Below are positions 11,163 through 22,254 of a stretch of DNA of 64,000 bases, one piece after another. The translations under genes and the position numbers were made by a program. The notes beneath the pieces were generated by a model, which saw only the letters and a program-made list of their open reading frames with translations, searched no databases and had not been told where the DNA came from. The DNA is from Trachythela sp. YZ-2020. Lineage: Eukaryota; Cnidaria; Anthozoa; Malacalcyonacea; Clavulariidae. The stretch covers positions 682,001 to 746,000 of the forward strand of contig JADLSH010000078.1 in NCBI GenBank assembly GCA_016169945.1, in the 5' to 3' direction. Numbering within the stretch: the first letter of the stretch is position 1; each line of letters starts with the position of its first letter.

Positions 11163-11370
11163 CTGCATGGGTTTGGTGGACCTAGTGTTGTATTTTTCCC
11201 AACCGTTCTTGGTTAGGTCTTAAATTGTGTATATATCTACTCACTTGGATTATCCACCAAACCCAGTATTCTAGTTAAACCAAGTGAAGTACAAAAAAAT
11301 CTTTGAAGTTTACCTTATCACAACCCGCACAACCGATAACCTATATATATATATATATATATAGTCAAAT
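11163..11370 (+). repeat. Partial SINE copy in reverse orientation plus (TA)n
   Basis: The body (CCGTTCTTGGTTAGGTCTTA, CTCACTTGGATTATCCACC) and a tail region appear on the plus strand without the tRNA head. Together with the preceding copies this makes an inverted arrangement. It ends in a (TA)n run near 11341-11363. Confidence 0.75.
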
Positions 11371-11514
11371 CTGCAGACATGCATGTTTCGCCGTTCAACG
11401 GCTCGTCAGTGCAGCTTGTAACGCAGTCTAGATGCGAGTGACTTCGTATTTATACACCATACTCTTGCCCTCACCAAGCGCATGTGGTACAATACTGTTA
11501 CAGCTCAGCAACTG

Positions 11515-11682
11515 GCCTCTGTAGCTCAGTTGGTTAGAGCGCTGCACCGGAATCGCAGGGCCGTGGGTTCAATTCCTGCCAGAGGACCTCGTGTTGCATT
11601 TTTCGCAACCGTTCCTGGTTAGGTCTTAAATTGAGTATATATCTACTCTCTTGGATTATCCACATAACCCAGTATACTGTAT
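11515..11682 (+). repeat. tRNA-derived SINE, copy 4
   Basis: The head at 11515-11587 has intact A and B boxes and the cleanest tRNA-like fold of the cluster; the body ends in CTTGGATTATCCACATAACC. It stops about 10 bp from the splice donor of the EGF exon on the opposite strand, so its insertion is constrained by, or threatens, that exon. Confidence 0.85.
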
Positions 11683-11693
11683 ATTACATGTAC

Positions 11694-11813
11694 CTTTACA
11701 AGATCTTCCACCGTTCACTGAGGTGAAACCCAATTCACATTGACATGACCGGGAATCGTTGATGTTTCTGCAGTAACTAAAAGCACCGCAAGAAACATTT
11801 GGGCATCCAGCTC
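11694..11813 (-). CDS. Exon encoding one EGF-like domain of an LDL-receptor-related protein
   Basis: The exon lies between an acceptor (CTCTTTACAG, AG at 11814-11815) and a donor (TGTAAAG|GTACAT, GT at 11692-11693). It is 120 bp, starts and ends in phase 1, and encodes a full EGF-like pattern C-x4-C-x5-C-x8-C-x-C-x12-C with the usual Gly-Phe between Cys5 and Cys6. Single EGF domains on symmetrical 1-1 exons are a standard module of extracellular receptors. The exon is phase-compatible with the YWTD exon 56289-56671 upstream, which suggests the propeller-EGF order of LRP proteins. No Ca-binding D-x-D/N-E motif is seen before Cys1. The domain call is firm; the link to the distant exon is inference. 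Confidence 0.75.
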
Positions 11814-13445
11814 CTGTAAAGAGATTCGCAATTTTTAGAGAAGCTTTCGTTTTAATTCGAAGAAATTGTCTTCCAATAAACCTTAAATATTTAGATATCT
11901 CAGTGGATTTATCTTGGCAGTACAACTATATTCATACGTAGCTTATTAATCTTGAATTGTCGGACATATAATCTTGACAAGTTTTACGGGTCAAGTTGTA
12001 TTTGCTCGTAATTAAGAGTGTTGTTAAAAATGTGGTCGTACCAGCTTTAGGACAAGCATAATTGTTCGTGTGTACGTCCGAAAATGAAAAGTTAACAAAG
12101 AAATGCTCAGTACGCCACTTACTGCACACTCATCCTCGATCTAAACACGAAGTATTCAGTTGTGTCGTGAATATGAGGGCTCGTACAACTTGCCAAGAAA
12201 AAATTGATATAAAAAAGTGCTTGCCGCACATACGAACAAAGAACTCGTCAAGGAACTTGTCAATGAAAAGCTTTTCCTGTGTTTGGGGTTTACACTGAAT
12301 TTACATTTAAATGTTTTGAACAGTCATTAGCTGTAATGCGGAAAAATACAAATAACGTTTAAGCCCTTTTTTAAGAAATCGTTAATGGGGGACATCAACA
12401 AAAAGTGACCTAACAAGTAGGTGGTACATTGAGGTTTAAAACCAAGAGTGGGACCTGGGGTCCTCCGCCAGAAAGAGTCGCATTTTCAGAATTTGTTTTT
12501 TATATATCCCATTTAAAGGAACTGAGTTTTTAGTACAAAAGCAAGAATTTGTTGTGTGAATATCATACCTCTCTTCTGAACTAAGTCATTTTCACAGTTT
12601 TCCTAATTTTATCGAAACCGAGCAAGTACGAAATGTAATTGGCGAATGTGTGAAATTCCAGGCCAATCAACTAAAGAAACCACAAAGCACCCTAGCTACT
12701 TTGTTATTTTACTCGTCAAGGGGAAAGTGTTCGCCATTAAGAAATAACTTAAGTGTGCATGTGTTAGTTTGTTGTGAACTAGGAGAGGGTTACTTAATTG
12801 AAAGGCTGCTTAATAAATTTATCCACTTAAGGGACTAACATATTTTATCTACATTTAATTATGTCAAAATTTAAACAATGAACAGTGAACCTTTGAAAAA
12901 TTAGCACTGTTGGATATGGAAAGTATCATGACCCTATTTGCAAAATTACACTAAGCACATTGTATATGCAGATTGGGAGAAATCGGTTTAGAATGTTATT
13001 GGATTGTAGAGTTTTTGAGTCTGAACTTTGAATATAAATAAATGTTAAAAATTGAAAGATGCAGTCCCTTAGCTTTTCATTGTTTTTTAACCGAACCAGC
13101 TCTATATGGACAGAATATTCATAACATGCGTATGGGGTGGGGGTTAAATGGTGGTAAAGGGAGGGAGGTACTGACCACGTTTCACCTGAGATAAAACAGC
13201 CATTTCACGTTTCACATGTAAAAAAATTGCTTTTTCACAAAAATTGAAAACCACGTTTTCAAAGATGTAAATTATAGTTTATCAAGTGAGTATTTAATGC
13301 CGTTCTTAACCGTTCTTAATTGTTGTATCCAATGCAAAATCAAGAAAGCACACGCCGTAAAATTGTTACATCCATAACATTGCTCTTCTTGACGTTCTAA
13401 CTGCTCGTTCAGTCTTGTTCTACACGAGGGTCTTAATGGGGGTCT
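11814..13445. other. Intronic sequence, no gene recognised
   Basis: Apart from the acceptor tract next to the EGF exon, nothing coding stands out; frames are short and AT-rich. Confidence 0.4.
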
Positions 13446-13607
13446 TTGAATGTCAGTTGTCAGCTAATATTTAAGCCAATTGCTAGCTGTCAGCAAAGTA
13501 TTTTGCAAGATGTCAGTTCTAGAATTGCAAATTTTTTGTTTGTCAGTTGTCAATTAAGGAAATTTGTCAGTTGTCAGTCAAAAATACGCGCAAATGTCAG
13601 TTGTCAG
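13446..13607. repeat. Dispersed TGTCAGTTGTCAG motif cluster
   Basis: The word TGTCAGTTGTCAG or a near match recurs about five times (around 13449, 13509, 13541, 13565, 13594) at irregular 25-60 bp spacing. The irregular spacing distinguishes it from a simple tandem repeat. The last copy abuts the TTAA of the next element. Confidence 0.7.
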
Positions 13608-13611
13608 TTAA

Positions 13612-14903
13612 CCCTATTCGTACCGGGTACATTTGAGGTAAAAACTACCGGGAGTGCGCTGATTGGGCGCACCCCTCATAAGTTCGGCCAATTAATGGTT
13701 ACAATGCTAAATTTTATATTTTTATTATTATTAACCTCTATTCTACTAGAAAATATAAAAATGGCTGATTTTACATCCAAAATATTCTGGTTTGGCCTCT
13801 TTCAATATGGCCACCCATCCAAAAATGGTAAATATTGTTGATATTTTGCATAATTAATTTTTTCATATTTAGGTAAAAAATATTTTGATCTAATGTTATT
13901 TGTTCATTTTACATTGATAAGACATACTTTTTACAACATAAAACTGCTATTCCATACCTCAATGCCTATGAAAAACCACTGTCTATTTTTATTTACCTGC
14001 TTTGCACAATTTGTCTCATATGATTTTGGATTTCTGACATTCATGATCACTGATGTTCTCATAATATTCAACAAATCGCATAATTTTTCCAAAAGGAACT
14101 TCTGCTCTAATTCTTGCCCCTTTCGATGGTGTTTTTCCTCTCGTGAGGTATACAATAAAGTCAACAAATGTATCTGATCGCAGACTGAATGACTATAAAA
14201 GCAGTGCTAATACAGTTGATTTCACTATTTGGTCATTATATTATGTGTTACACGACGTATAATTCATGTAGGATACGAGCCTGCAGTATTTTCTCGAAGA
14301 ACTGTATTTTACTTTCAAAATATTGACAAATATGCCGTACAAATATGTGGATATATGGAAAAGATTTGTTGCAAATTATGTGGTATGACATGCAATTTAT
14401 TGGTGAAATATGAATGTTTGGAGATCTCCCAAATCAAGGAGAGTTTTTACCTGAAAGGTACAAAGAAATAGATGTATTTTGTATATTTTTACTGTATACA
14501 AACAATATAAATTTGTATATATTATATGAAAATATATTATATATAACACATTATATTACATTTTAGAATATATTATGCATTTGTTACTTTGAAAATCATC
14601 CACAATAGTCCACTTTTACAACATTCATATTATAATGTGTCATAAGTGTCCATTTGCAATAAATCCAGCAAAAAAATACCATTTTGCACCATTTAAGATT
14701 CTGGACATCGACGCCCTGTTTGACAGATGTCGTGAAAGTGCCGCACAACTTTTAATTTTTCTAAAAAAATTTTACAGTTATAACCGCACTAAAAAAATAT
14801 TAAAAGTCACTAAAGCTCAGACAAATCGGTTCACTTCCCCAGGAATGACGCATAGAAATTTATAGGGGTGCGCTGATTGTGCGCACTCCCGGTATAAATA
14901 GGG
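13612..14903. mobile_element. piggyBac-like TTAA element without transposase
   Basis: The element is flanked by TTAA (13608-13611 and 14904-14907). The ends are CCCTATTCGTACCGGG and, reversed, CCCTATTTATACCGGG: the CCCT start plus TTAA target are piggyBac features. Just inside both ends is a small palindrome, GTGCGCTGATTG followed by GGCGCAC or TGCGCAC. The 1.3 kb interior has only short ORFs (for example 14229-14471 and 13931-14167 on the minus strand) in which I do not recognise the DDD transposase. Probably non-autonomous. Confidence 0.75.
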
Positions 14904-14907
14904 TTAA

Positions 14908-15344
14908 CCCCCATTCAGCTCCTCTTACAGGCTTTAAATAGATTCTCGTTTCGCGTACAAAAATTATCGATAATCACGGCATACGGCTAGGGATATAAAT
15001 CACGTTTCACGAAACAAAAATCCGTCACTTCACATTTCGCGGGAACAAATATTACAAATTGATATTATTATTATTGATATTATTAATTAATAAATTAACC
15101 CGAGATTCCACATAATGATGCAAGCCTTTTATATGGATATAAAGTAATGAAGCATATTTAGTACTAAAGACCGCTGCTCCTATAATATTCTGGACGCAAA
15201 AACAATTTTAATCGCAATATTCTACATTCCTGAGATATTCGTGGCTGTGCTTCGAAACTAATCGCTTGGAATTTGCTTAAATGGCGAGTGAAAACACTAC
15301 AATTTGCATAACATCCAATGCAATTAGCATTGCAATGCCTGTGC
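14908..15344. other. No gene recognised
   Basis: AT-rich sequence with an (ATT)n-like patch near 15062-15090. No supported feature. Confidence 0.3.
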
Positions 15345-15632
15345 AACTTATGATGCTCCTGGGATTTGAAAATACGTTCGAATTTTCCTTGAAATTAGAA
15401 TAACCACACAAAGTGAGTTAAAAATCTTATTGTTTGTTTGATGTACACAATTTACTTTGCTCATGGGTTCGTGTTTACGTTACTAACCTAACCTAACATT
15501 ACGAATTTCGACATCCCCAAGCATGAATTGTGTTTACGCACCCCTGGGATCACTTAGTACTGAATTATGCAATTTTCATAAATATCTGATTTCAAAGGAT
15601 TTGCAGTTTTTTTGAGACACTCTGTATTTTAC
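15345..15632. mobile_element. Degraded relative of the 7804-8129 MITE
   Basis: CTGGGATTTGAAAATACGTT and CACACAAAGTGAGTTAAA on the left, and GGATTTGCAGTTTTTTTGAG followed by ACACTCTGTA on the right, match parts of the MITE at 7804-8129. Both ends are eroded. Confidence 0.6.
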
Positions 15633-16052
15633 TAACATAAGTTCGTTAGATGAGCGTAATTTTGAACGAAATTGTGACAAACTACTGTTTCTGTGATGAT
15701 TTGAAAATGTTGTATCAAATTTGATACCACAGGCTTTTGTAGTCATAACCATGTGACTGGCCAAGATATGGTTTACTTACGGTTTAGGCTTTCATCTCAG
15801 CTACTATAAAATTTGGTATATTCGTAATTGTTATAAACTTTTAGTTCTATGCTAGGAAGCAGTATTTTGAAAATATTTTCTTAAATTGATCAATGTTAAG
15901 CAAAGAGGGGGCACACAATAATGAAATGATTGAAGAACTATCTTAAGTTTCATGTTTTTTCTTATTAGAAATTGATGTGACATGTCGAATATGAATATAA
16001 TATGAATATATTTAATTTTCCAATAGGTTTTTGTTTGATAAAATATCCAACA

Positions 16053-16523
16053 ATGCCACGGCCTATTGGCCATTATGATGTTGGGAATGTCTTGGAAATG
16101 TTAGATGCAAGTGATAGTGAGTTCGAAGGATTTGCCAGTAAAAATGAATCTAAAGATGAATTTATTCCGTCTGATCCAGACCTATCTTCAGAAAGTGATG
16201 ACCAGAGTGATGTTGAAGCAGAGGTAACTACAGATGAAGCACAGCGTACTAGTAACCGATAAAGTGAGTGGGATTCCGAAGATGATATGCCATTGGCAGA
16301 AATGCCAAGACTGACACCGACGGCGAATTACAAATGCAGCAACCGTAAATTTGTATCACCTGGTGACATTGAGTAACCATCTATCTTTTTATTACAGTGT
16401 TCGTAAAGGTGTAAATTATGCCCTAGGGTAACTTCTGCCTTCCCATACATCAAGTGTGTGAAGTGTAATGCATACCTTTGCTTGAAGAAGGATAGAAACT
16501 GTCTTGAAACATTTCACCAGTAA
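16053..16523 (+). pseudogene. Internally deleted piggyBac-type transposase
   Basis: The N-terminal part (16053-16262) has the acidic, Ser-rich start typical of piggyBac transposases: VLEMLDASDSEFEGFAS followed by FIPSDPDLSSESDD. After one stop the frame continues DSEDDMPLAEMPRLTP. Then the sequence jumps to a C-terminal cysteine-rich tail, CVKCNAYLCLKKDRNC followed by LETFHQ and a stop (about 16457-16521), which matches the zinc-binding end of this family. The whole DDD catalytic core between these parts is absent, so this is a deletion derivative without activity. Terminal repeats were not located; a TTAA occurs at 16611-16614. Confidence 0.65.
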
Positions 16524-17879
16524 ACTATATAGTGACTTACCATCACACTGTAGATAATATGTTGTGTTCATGTAGCTTGGCCTTCTCCATCTTCCCGCGA
16601 ACGGTTTAACTGGGGGGGGGGTCGGGTATAATTTCGTATATAGAGTAGATAACTAGCATAAACAACAAATAATTATATGTTTGAATCATTTATAGACAGT
16701 GGAAGTGTTTCCTTAAGAGAGTATTTGTTGCAACTTTTTACCTTCATATTTCCGAAAAACGACTTTTTAAAACCTGTGGTATCAGATATGATACCAACCA
16801 AAAAATGAAGTTCGGAAACCCGAAACTCAAAAAAGCATTTCCCCTTAATTCTTGAAGTATTTCTCTGCCTGTATAGGCTTTCTCGGTTAACTCAGTAAAA
16901 TTGCCAAAGCTACAAATTCGGAAATAGGACGAATGACCAGAGAATTTGCCACAATATTGGGACGCGCATGAAAGCGCAATATACCGCAATGATTAGTTGT
17001 CCGACGTCGAAAAATTTGCGTAACTCAGCGGACCTTTGGAAAAGGGAGCTTGATCGCCAGTCGTGACATTTTCACTCAAAGTTAGTAATTACAACGACGC
17101 ATCGGACGCGATCGAATTACTGAAGTGGAGATTTTGGAATGACGAAAAAATTCAGAGAGCGCATATTAGCGAACTGCTGAAGTTTAAGCCTGCTTTTTGG
17201 GCAAGAGAAAACGTATGTTAGGCCTACAAATAAAAACTGCATCATTCTGTCGAGACACACCATCGGACTAAATTCACTCGGCGTGGACGAAGCGACGTAT
17301 TCAACCATTTTCGTGCCAATATACCCGAGAAAATTCCGTAAAACTTTCGATCACTAGGGGGAAAGACTACCCGAAGTGGACATTGGACGAAATCGAACTA
17401 AGACAAAAGCAAATGAAAGTACTTTAAGCAAAGAGGCACAAATAGAAGAGAAACGAGTAATCGATAGAACAGACAAAGCTAGTGCATTGGTAACATCGAC
17501 TCAAGGTATCCATAAACATGAGGACTACAAAATAACATCTATCAACAAAAGAAAAGAGCTGATTCGTAAGTAGAGCATGTGTTCTATTTTTTTAAAGAAA
17601 GGCAATTGAGCGAAGAACTGTAAGGAAATTTTTTTTGTTAATCTGTCAGGCAGAAACACTCAGAATAGTGCAAAACTGAGGTAATGCGTAGTAAAGATCT
17701 TTATTAATCAGGTAAACTATACTCGTGATACGTGATTTTCAGATAGGTCCTCACAACTTATTATTACAAGAAATTAGAAATATTAAAAATTGTAGCTACC
17801 TATTCAATATGTAATGATGTAATGCTTCAATACGTAATGGGTAATTAAGTAACGAGTTTTTGTTCTAATAATCATGTAG
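16524..17879. other. No gene recognised
   Basis: It includes a G-run at 16612-16622 and a 65-codon Lys/Glu-rich open frame at 17376-17573 with no recognised domain. The frame could be part of the gag of the BEL element that follows, but nothing proves it. Confidence 0.3.
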
Positions 17880-18252
17880 GATTTAATTGTAGAGCAACTT
17901 TACGGACAGCGCAGGCAGTTATTGAGGTAACGAAGAGAGCAATTATGAGGGTTTTGTTTGATTCAGATACAGTAGCTGTCGTTCATTTGCATCAAAACGA
18001 ACAGAAATCATAAGTGTTAAGAAAGATATCATAGAGATTAGACCATTTGGACCCGCCGTGAAAGATGGTGGGTTGAATGAAGTGTATTGAATAAAAGCTT
18101 TACTTGTGAGGGGAGGGCAACCGGGAAGCGTTGTGGTATATTCAATGCCTACTAAAATTCTGAGCAATAATAAGCATGTAGAAGTTAGAAATAAAGAGTA
18201 TGAGATGGGAAAGTTTTGATCCTTTAAATGGGCAGACTACTTTGGTTTTTCC
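17880..18252 (+). pseudogene. BEL/Pao retrotransposon protease-region remnant
   Basis: The plus strand reads MRVLFDSDT, like the aspartic-protease start of BEL/Pao polyproteins where D-S/G-G/S is catalytic. About 70 codons later follow KHVEVRNKEYE and KWADYFGFSK, matching the conserved stretch after the protease (a G-A-D-Y-x-W-like block). Stops occur within it. The RT and integrase of the same family at 24.4-26.0 kb have the same orientation; the intervening LINE and other insertions may split one original element. Confidence 0.5.
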
Positions 18253-18261
18253 AAAGTGGCA

Positions 18262-18658
18262 GGACGATAATAATAATAATAATTTAATCACTTAAAATGC
18301 GTTTTTTGCGCAATAATTATCAAGAGCGCAGTAAAATAAATGTATATACAAGAAAAATTACAAGTACAATTACAAATAATACTTAGTTACAATTATAGTA
18401 AAATGATAATCTAAAGAAAGTCAATCATTAAAAGGTAATGTAAAAAGATGTATTTTCAATTTAACTTTAAAAACGTTTAACGAAAAAATGTCACTTATAC
18501 TAGTAGGGAGAGAGTTCCAGATTTAGGCGCTGCCACACTACAAGATCGATCGATCACAAAAGCTACTTAGCATCCGTCCCTTAGGATAATTCAAGACGAT
18601 GCTTGAATTAGAACGCAGAGAATAACGCGATCGCAGCATAACATTTATTAACCCACTA
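18262..18658 (-). pseudogene. CR1/L2-like LINE (LINE-G), 3' part
   Basis: On the minus strand the sequence LINVMLRSRYSLRSNSS ... WNSLPTSISDIFSL followed by a final basic LKIHLFTLPF and stop is the C-terminus of CR1/L2-type pol. A 3' UTR follows and ends in (TTA)n at about 18262-18283. The 5' continuation lies beyond a 3.06 kb insertion, at 21725-22030, and the protein reading frame is continuous across the empty site. Confidence 0.75.
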
Positions 18659-18969
18659 TAGGCCGTAGGATGAGGGTCGAAAATATGCTTAGAAAACAGA
18701 TTCCGTAGCACCCCTCGTGTAACTACATAATTTTTACATGAATCAATAGATTAGAACGTACTTAGTTAGAATCCACTTCCCCCCAAGCGAAATAGTTGCA
18801 CAAATTGAAGTACAACCTCTCCAAAGTTCGGGCTTCCTCGTGTTTCGAAATCATGAACGGCCATTGTTGTGTTGCAACTACGCATGCGCTTGACCACAAA
18901 ACACTTAATGCGCACGCGCAGATAGGAAAACTGATCTCAATAAAACACGCATATTCAAGATGGCTACTA

Positions 18970-19503
18970 ATGCGATATGTCGAATCACAACTGTGGTCGA
19001 ATATTCGAATATCCTCATGTTTTATGCATTTTGAAGGCGTAACCGAGCAACTTTCTAAAGTTACTCGTCAAAGGCTTAAGAAATTTGTCGATTGCAGGAA
19101 TAAATGGGCGAAACTTAATTGCCTGCAAGCTGAGATAGCGAAGGATTCGTATGATAAGTTTGATGACGAATTCGTCAATTATTCATACTTGGCAGAGAAC
19201 ACAAACGAAAGTTTTGATTTAGAATGGTACCACCACATGAAATGCTACAAGAAATTTAGCGATGAAGAAAAGATCCGTAGGAAAATGGAGCTAGTACAAG
19301 CACGGAAAAGGTCGCTAATACCGTAGACCACACATGCCACATGGAACCAGCATTTACCAGCCGTGGAACCCAGAAGAAAGATTACACGCAATTCAGTCAT
19401 TTCAGTGGAACCAAGTAAGACCTTGCCTCAAAGAAACAAGCATGTACTACCAGAATGCTGCATTATTTGTGGAAGAGATTCGTCTTGGTTTTCAAGAGAC
19501 AAG
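18970..19503 (+). pseudogene. TIR-element gene, exon 1 (unknown cysteine/histidine domain)
   Basis: I start it at the first Met after the left TIR; the upstream open frame is just translation of the TIR. The product has CFMHFEGVTEQLSKVT, RLKKFVDCRNKWAKL and WYHHMKCYKKFSDEEKI, a spaced Cys/His pattern (YHxKCY) suggesting zinc binding. One in-frame TAG at 19324 interrupts it. The frame then continues to LPECCIICGRDSSWFSRDK and a donor AAG|GTATGA at 19504 in phase 0. I have seen this YHxKCY plus CxIC arrangement in repeat-encoded proteins of marine invertebrates but cannot name a biochemical function. The nonsense codon indicates a dead copy or readthrough. Confidence 0.6.
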
Positions 19504-20263
19504 GTATGATTATGTACAATTTCTTGTGTACAGTATCTTTATATTCTATGGACCACCTTTTGGTGGAAAAGTTTAAAAGTTGTCATATTGTGCCTTACTG
19601 TCTTGTGCATATACCTATATGGCTATATGATATTTTAGAGTACCTATTGGGTGCGTTGGATCTTAATGGGTTAATTATCCAGATAATAAGTTTATTTAAA
19701 CAAGCATAATATAAGCTACTCTGGATTGTAAAGTTTATGAACACAATGTTCATAAACTTTACAAACCAGAGTAGCTTTATTTTAATACCTGGTTAATTTG
19801 TCAAATTCACCCTGCTTTAGGGGCTGTTTATATGAAACCTGGGCTGGCTCGCTGACTGGGCCAGCCCGGTAAGCGAGCGGATGAATTTGTCTTGTGTTTA
19901 TATGAGAAAATTTCATCCCAGCAGGCGGGATGATTTTGTTGTTTTGACCTTTGACATTGTTTTGACAGTTCTTAAAAATAGCTTACACACAATTGGCTGA
20001 CCCGGTTAGTGAGTGTTTATATGGGGAAATTTTCATCCTGGTAAGCGAGATCTCGCCTTTTTCAAGTGAGATCTCTGGAACCGGGCTAGCCCGCTTGTCC
20101 ATATAAACGCACAGTAGTTTTTACTATAAAATCAATTACATGGCGAGATCTTGCTAAGCGGGCTGGCCCGGTCAGCGAGCCAGCCCGTGTTCCATATAAA
20201 CAGGCCCTTAGTTGGTAAATGCCATTTTTAAACAGGCATTCTAAACTTGTATGTTTTGTGTAG
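19504..20263 (+). other. Intron of the TIR-element gene
   Basis: Donor AAG|GTATGA and acceptor TTTTGTGTAG|AAAA are in phase 0 on both sides, and the flanking protein reads through coherently. Most of the intron (19820-20207) is a MITE. Confidence 0.65.
19820..20207. mobile_element. PIF/Harbinger-type MITE
   Basis: Terminal inverted repeats GGGGCTGTTTATATG and CATATAAACAGGCCC are flanked by TTA on both sides (19817-19819, 20208-20210), the TWA target duplication of Harbinger elements. The interior has further inverted words (CTGGCTCGCTGAC / GTCAGCGAGCCAG) and no ORF. It lies wholly within an intron of another element's gene. Confidence 0.8.
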
Positions 20264-20857
20264 AAAACACAAAAGAGAAGAGGAACACCACTAGTGTTGG
20301 CAAGTACAATTGATGCTGGCTTATTACGTACAGCTGCTGAGAGGAAAAATGATGAGCGGATACTTGTGCAGATTAGAGATAAAGACTGTGTTGCATTGGA
20401 GGTCCGCTACCACAAAGTTTGCTATAGCAACTATACCATATTCCTTGCAAGGGAGGCAAAGACGACCACAACATGTGCACCACCAGTGTATGAAATATCT
20501 TACAATGTATTCTGTAAAGAAGTCATTGAAACTGAAATCAAGGAAAAGCAATAAAGTACATCATTGAGAAATTTGTTGTCATTGCTAAGGAAACTGAGAA
20601 TGTGGATGCATCGAAATACAGGTCTTCCGAGCTCAAGCAGCTAATTAACAGTTATCCCCAGCTGGTATTCTATTTGCCTAAATCTAGAAATGTTAGTGAA
20701 ATTGTGTATGCTGAGAACTTGGATACTTCTGATTTAGTTGAGGAACATATGTTGAGTAAAGCTGAAAATAGTGATGAAGAATTTGATGAAGGCGACTGCA
20801 TAAATAAACAAGGAACCTGGACTAATAAAATTGATGGGAAGAGAGTTAGAAAATAAA
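20264..20857 (+). pseudogene. TIR-element gene, exon 2
   Basis: From the acceptor the frame reads KTQKRRGTPLVL, then LLRTAAERKNDERILVQIR, DCVALEVRYHKVCYSNYT, an alpha-helical block followed by a second YHxxCY motif like that of exon 1. Near 20540 a one-base frameshift moves the sequence to the frame of YRSSELKQLINSYPQLVF and SRNVSEIVYAENLDTSDLVE, ending in an acidic then basic tail and a stop at 20855-20857. The family is recurrent in invertebrate repeats, where the segment SxVSExVYAE is conserved; its role is unknown. Together with exon 1 the protein would be about 375 residues. Confidence 0.6.
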
Positions 20858-21724
20858 TAAGATTGTGAACACCGAGTAATACTTATTTATGGCATATCGT
20901 AATTTATCTATTAAGCACCCCCCTGCCCCTCTCCTGTAAGCAATTAATTTATAAAATTGTGAAGCATGAAAGTATTGTATTTTAAAGATAATGATGATAT
21001 TTTACTGATACTTTGGTACGTAACATCACTGTACCCGATGTTGCGTATTTATAAAGAGAATCAAACGTGCAAACAGACTCTTTGTATATATTAGAAATAA
21101 GCCCCCCCCCCCCCAAATTAATAGAGAAATTACGGTATGCGTGTTCTATAATGTTTAGGATTGTGATAATATTTAAAGCCTGAAAAACAGATTTGCTTGC
21201 AAAAACGTCATGCAATTGCTGTAGTATAAAAAATTTTTACATCATATTTTTAATAAGTTATTGTAATGTTGGCTTGGAAGTGTTCCTGGCGAGGGCTTGA
21301 CACGGTACATTGCTCAGAATGTTTGGCGAACTCCATTAAAATGCACAGAACATAAAAATATCATATATTTTTAAAACAATCCGATGTCATCTTGTATTAC
21401 TTCAGCCCTGCTTTCGCACATTTCATAATTTTTTTCTTGTCCAGTTCTGCGTTGAGATCAGTTTTCCTATCTGCGCGTGCGCATTAAGTGTTTTGTGGTC
21501 AAGCGCATGCGTAGTTGTAACACAACAATGGCCGTTCATGGATTTCGAAACACGAGAAAGCCCGAACTTTGGAGAGGTTGTACTTCAATTTGTGCAACTA
21601 TTTCGCTTGGGGGGAAGCGGATTCTAACTAAGTAAGTTCTAATCTATCCATTCATGTAAAAATTATGTAGTTACACGAGGGGTGCTACGGAATTGAACAT
21701 TTTCGACCCTCATCTCACGGCCTA

Positions 21725-22030
21725 CTAAGATAATCTGGTGCATGCCATGAATTGCCTAGAAAGTTAAAAATATAATCTTAAGTTGTATCCGATATTTAAC
21801 TGGTAGCCAGTGCAGTTCGCTCAATACAGGCGTAATATGATCATACTTCCTTGTTGATGTTAAGAGCCGAGCGACCGCATTTTGAACTCTTTGAACCTTT
21901 CTTAACTCGCAATTTGGTATTCCATATAAAAGGATGTTACAGTTATCAATCCTATACTGGTTATAAATGCATGAACGACCATTTCTAGCTTATCTCTCGT
22001 TAAGATCTTACTAATACGTTTAATGTTATG
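21725..22030 (-). pseudogene. LINE-G, RT C-terminal part
   Basis: Frames on the minus strand read VVHAFITSIG, then RVQNAVARLLTSTRKYDHIT and PVLSELHWLPVKYR, the conserved segment after the RT palm in CR1/L2 LINEs. Single-base frameshifts occur. It continues across the TIR element into the C-terminus at 18262-18658. Upstream sequence towards 22977 is replaced by a palindrome and a piggyBac fragment. Confidence 0.75.
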
Positions 22031-22076
22031 TAGCCAACAGAATGATGTCCAACAGGACTTTGTTACATTTAAGAAA

Positions 22077-22254
22077 TATAAAACACTTTACGTGTTTACA
22101 TACAGGTATATCAACACGAGTGGAAATTGGGAAAACGAGAAATTGTGTGAAAACACGACGCCCGGAAGGCGAAGTGTTTTCACACAATCTCGAGTTTTCC
22201 CAATTTCCACGAGTGTTGATATAACTGTATGTAAACACGGAAAGTGTTTTATAT
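22077..22254. mobile_element. Near-perfect palindromic (foldback) element
   Basis: Arms AAACACTTTACGTGTTTACA ... GGAAATTGGGAAAAC and GTTTTCCCAATTTCC ... GTAAACACGGAAAGTGTTT are inverted over about 75 bp each around a GC-rich centre (CGACGCCCGGAAGGCG). Flanks are TATA, and AAGAAATATAAA occurs near both sides, a possible duplicated flank. There is no coding capacity; it would form a strong hairpin. Confidence 0.8.

Larger units (their letters stand above)
18661..21722. mobile_element. 3.06 kb TIR element with about 280 bp arms and an intron-containing gene
   Basis: Long inverted repeats are found at 18661-18940 and 21452-21722, nearly identical apart from a roughly 14 bp indel (TGCTTAGAAAACAG side). 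Ends are GGCCGTAGGATGAGGG and CCCTCATCTCACGGCC, flanked by TA or CTA. The element interrupts LINE-G precisely: reading the LINE across the empty site gives a continuous frame (PDYLS then GLINVML). It carries a two-exon plus-strand gene (18970-20857) of a family without a recognised transposase domain, and its intron hosts a Harbinger-type MITE. The 2-3 bp target fits Tc1/mariner- or Harbinger-like integration, but the superfamily cannot be decided here. Confidence 0.8.

Noticed and set aside
11515..11587. A tRNA gene
   Set aside because: A and B boxes are present but the same head is fused to a SINE body and repeated nearby with mutated arms, so these are SINE heads.
18796..18969. N-terminal extension of the TIR-element protein
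   Set aside because: This stretch lies largely in the left inverted repeat, whose sequence recurs reversed at 21452-21722; its translation is a by-product.
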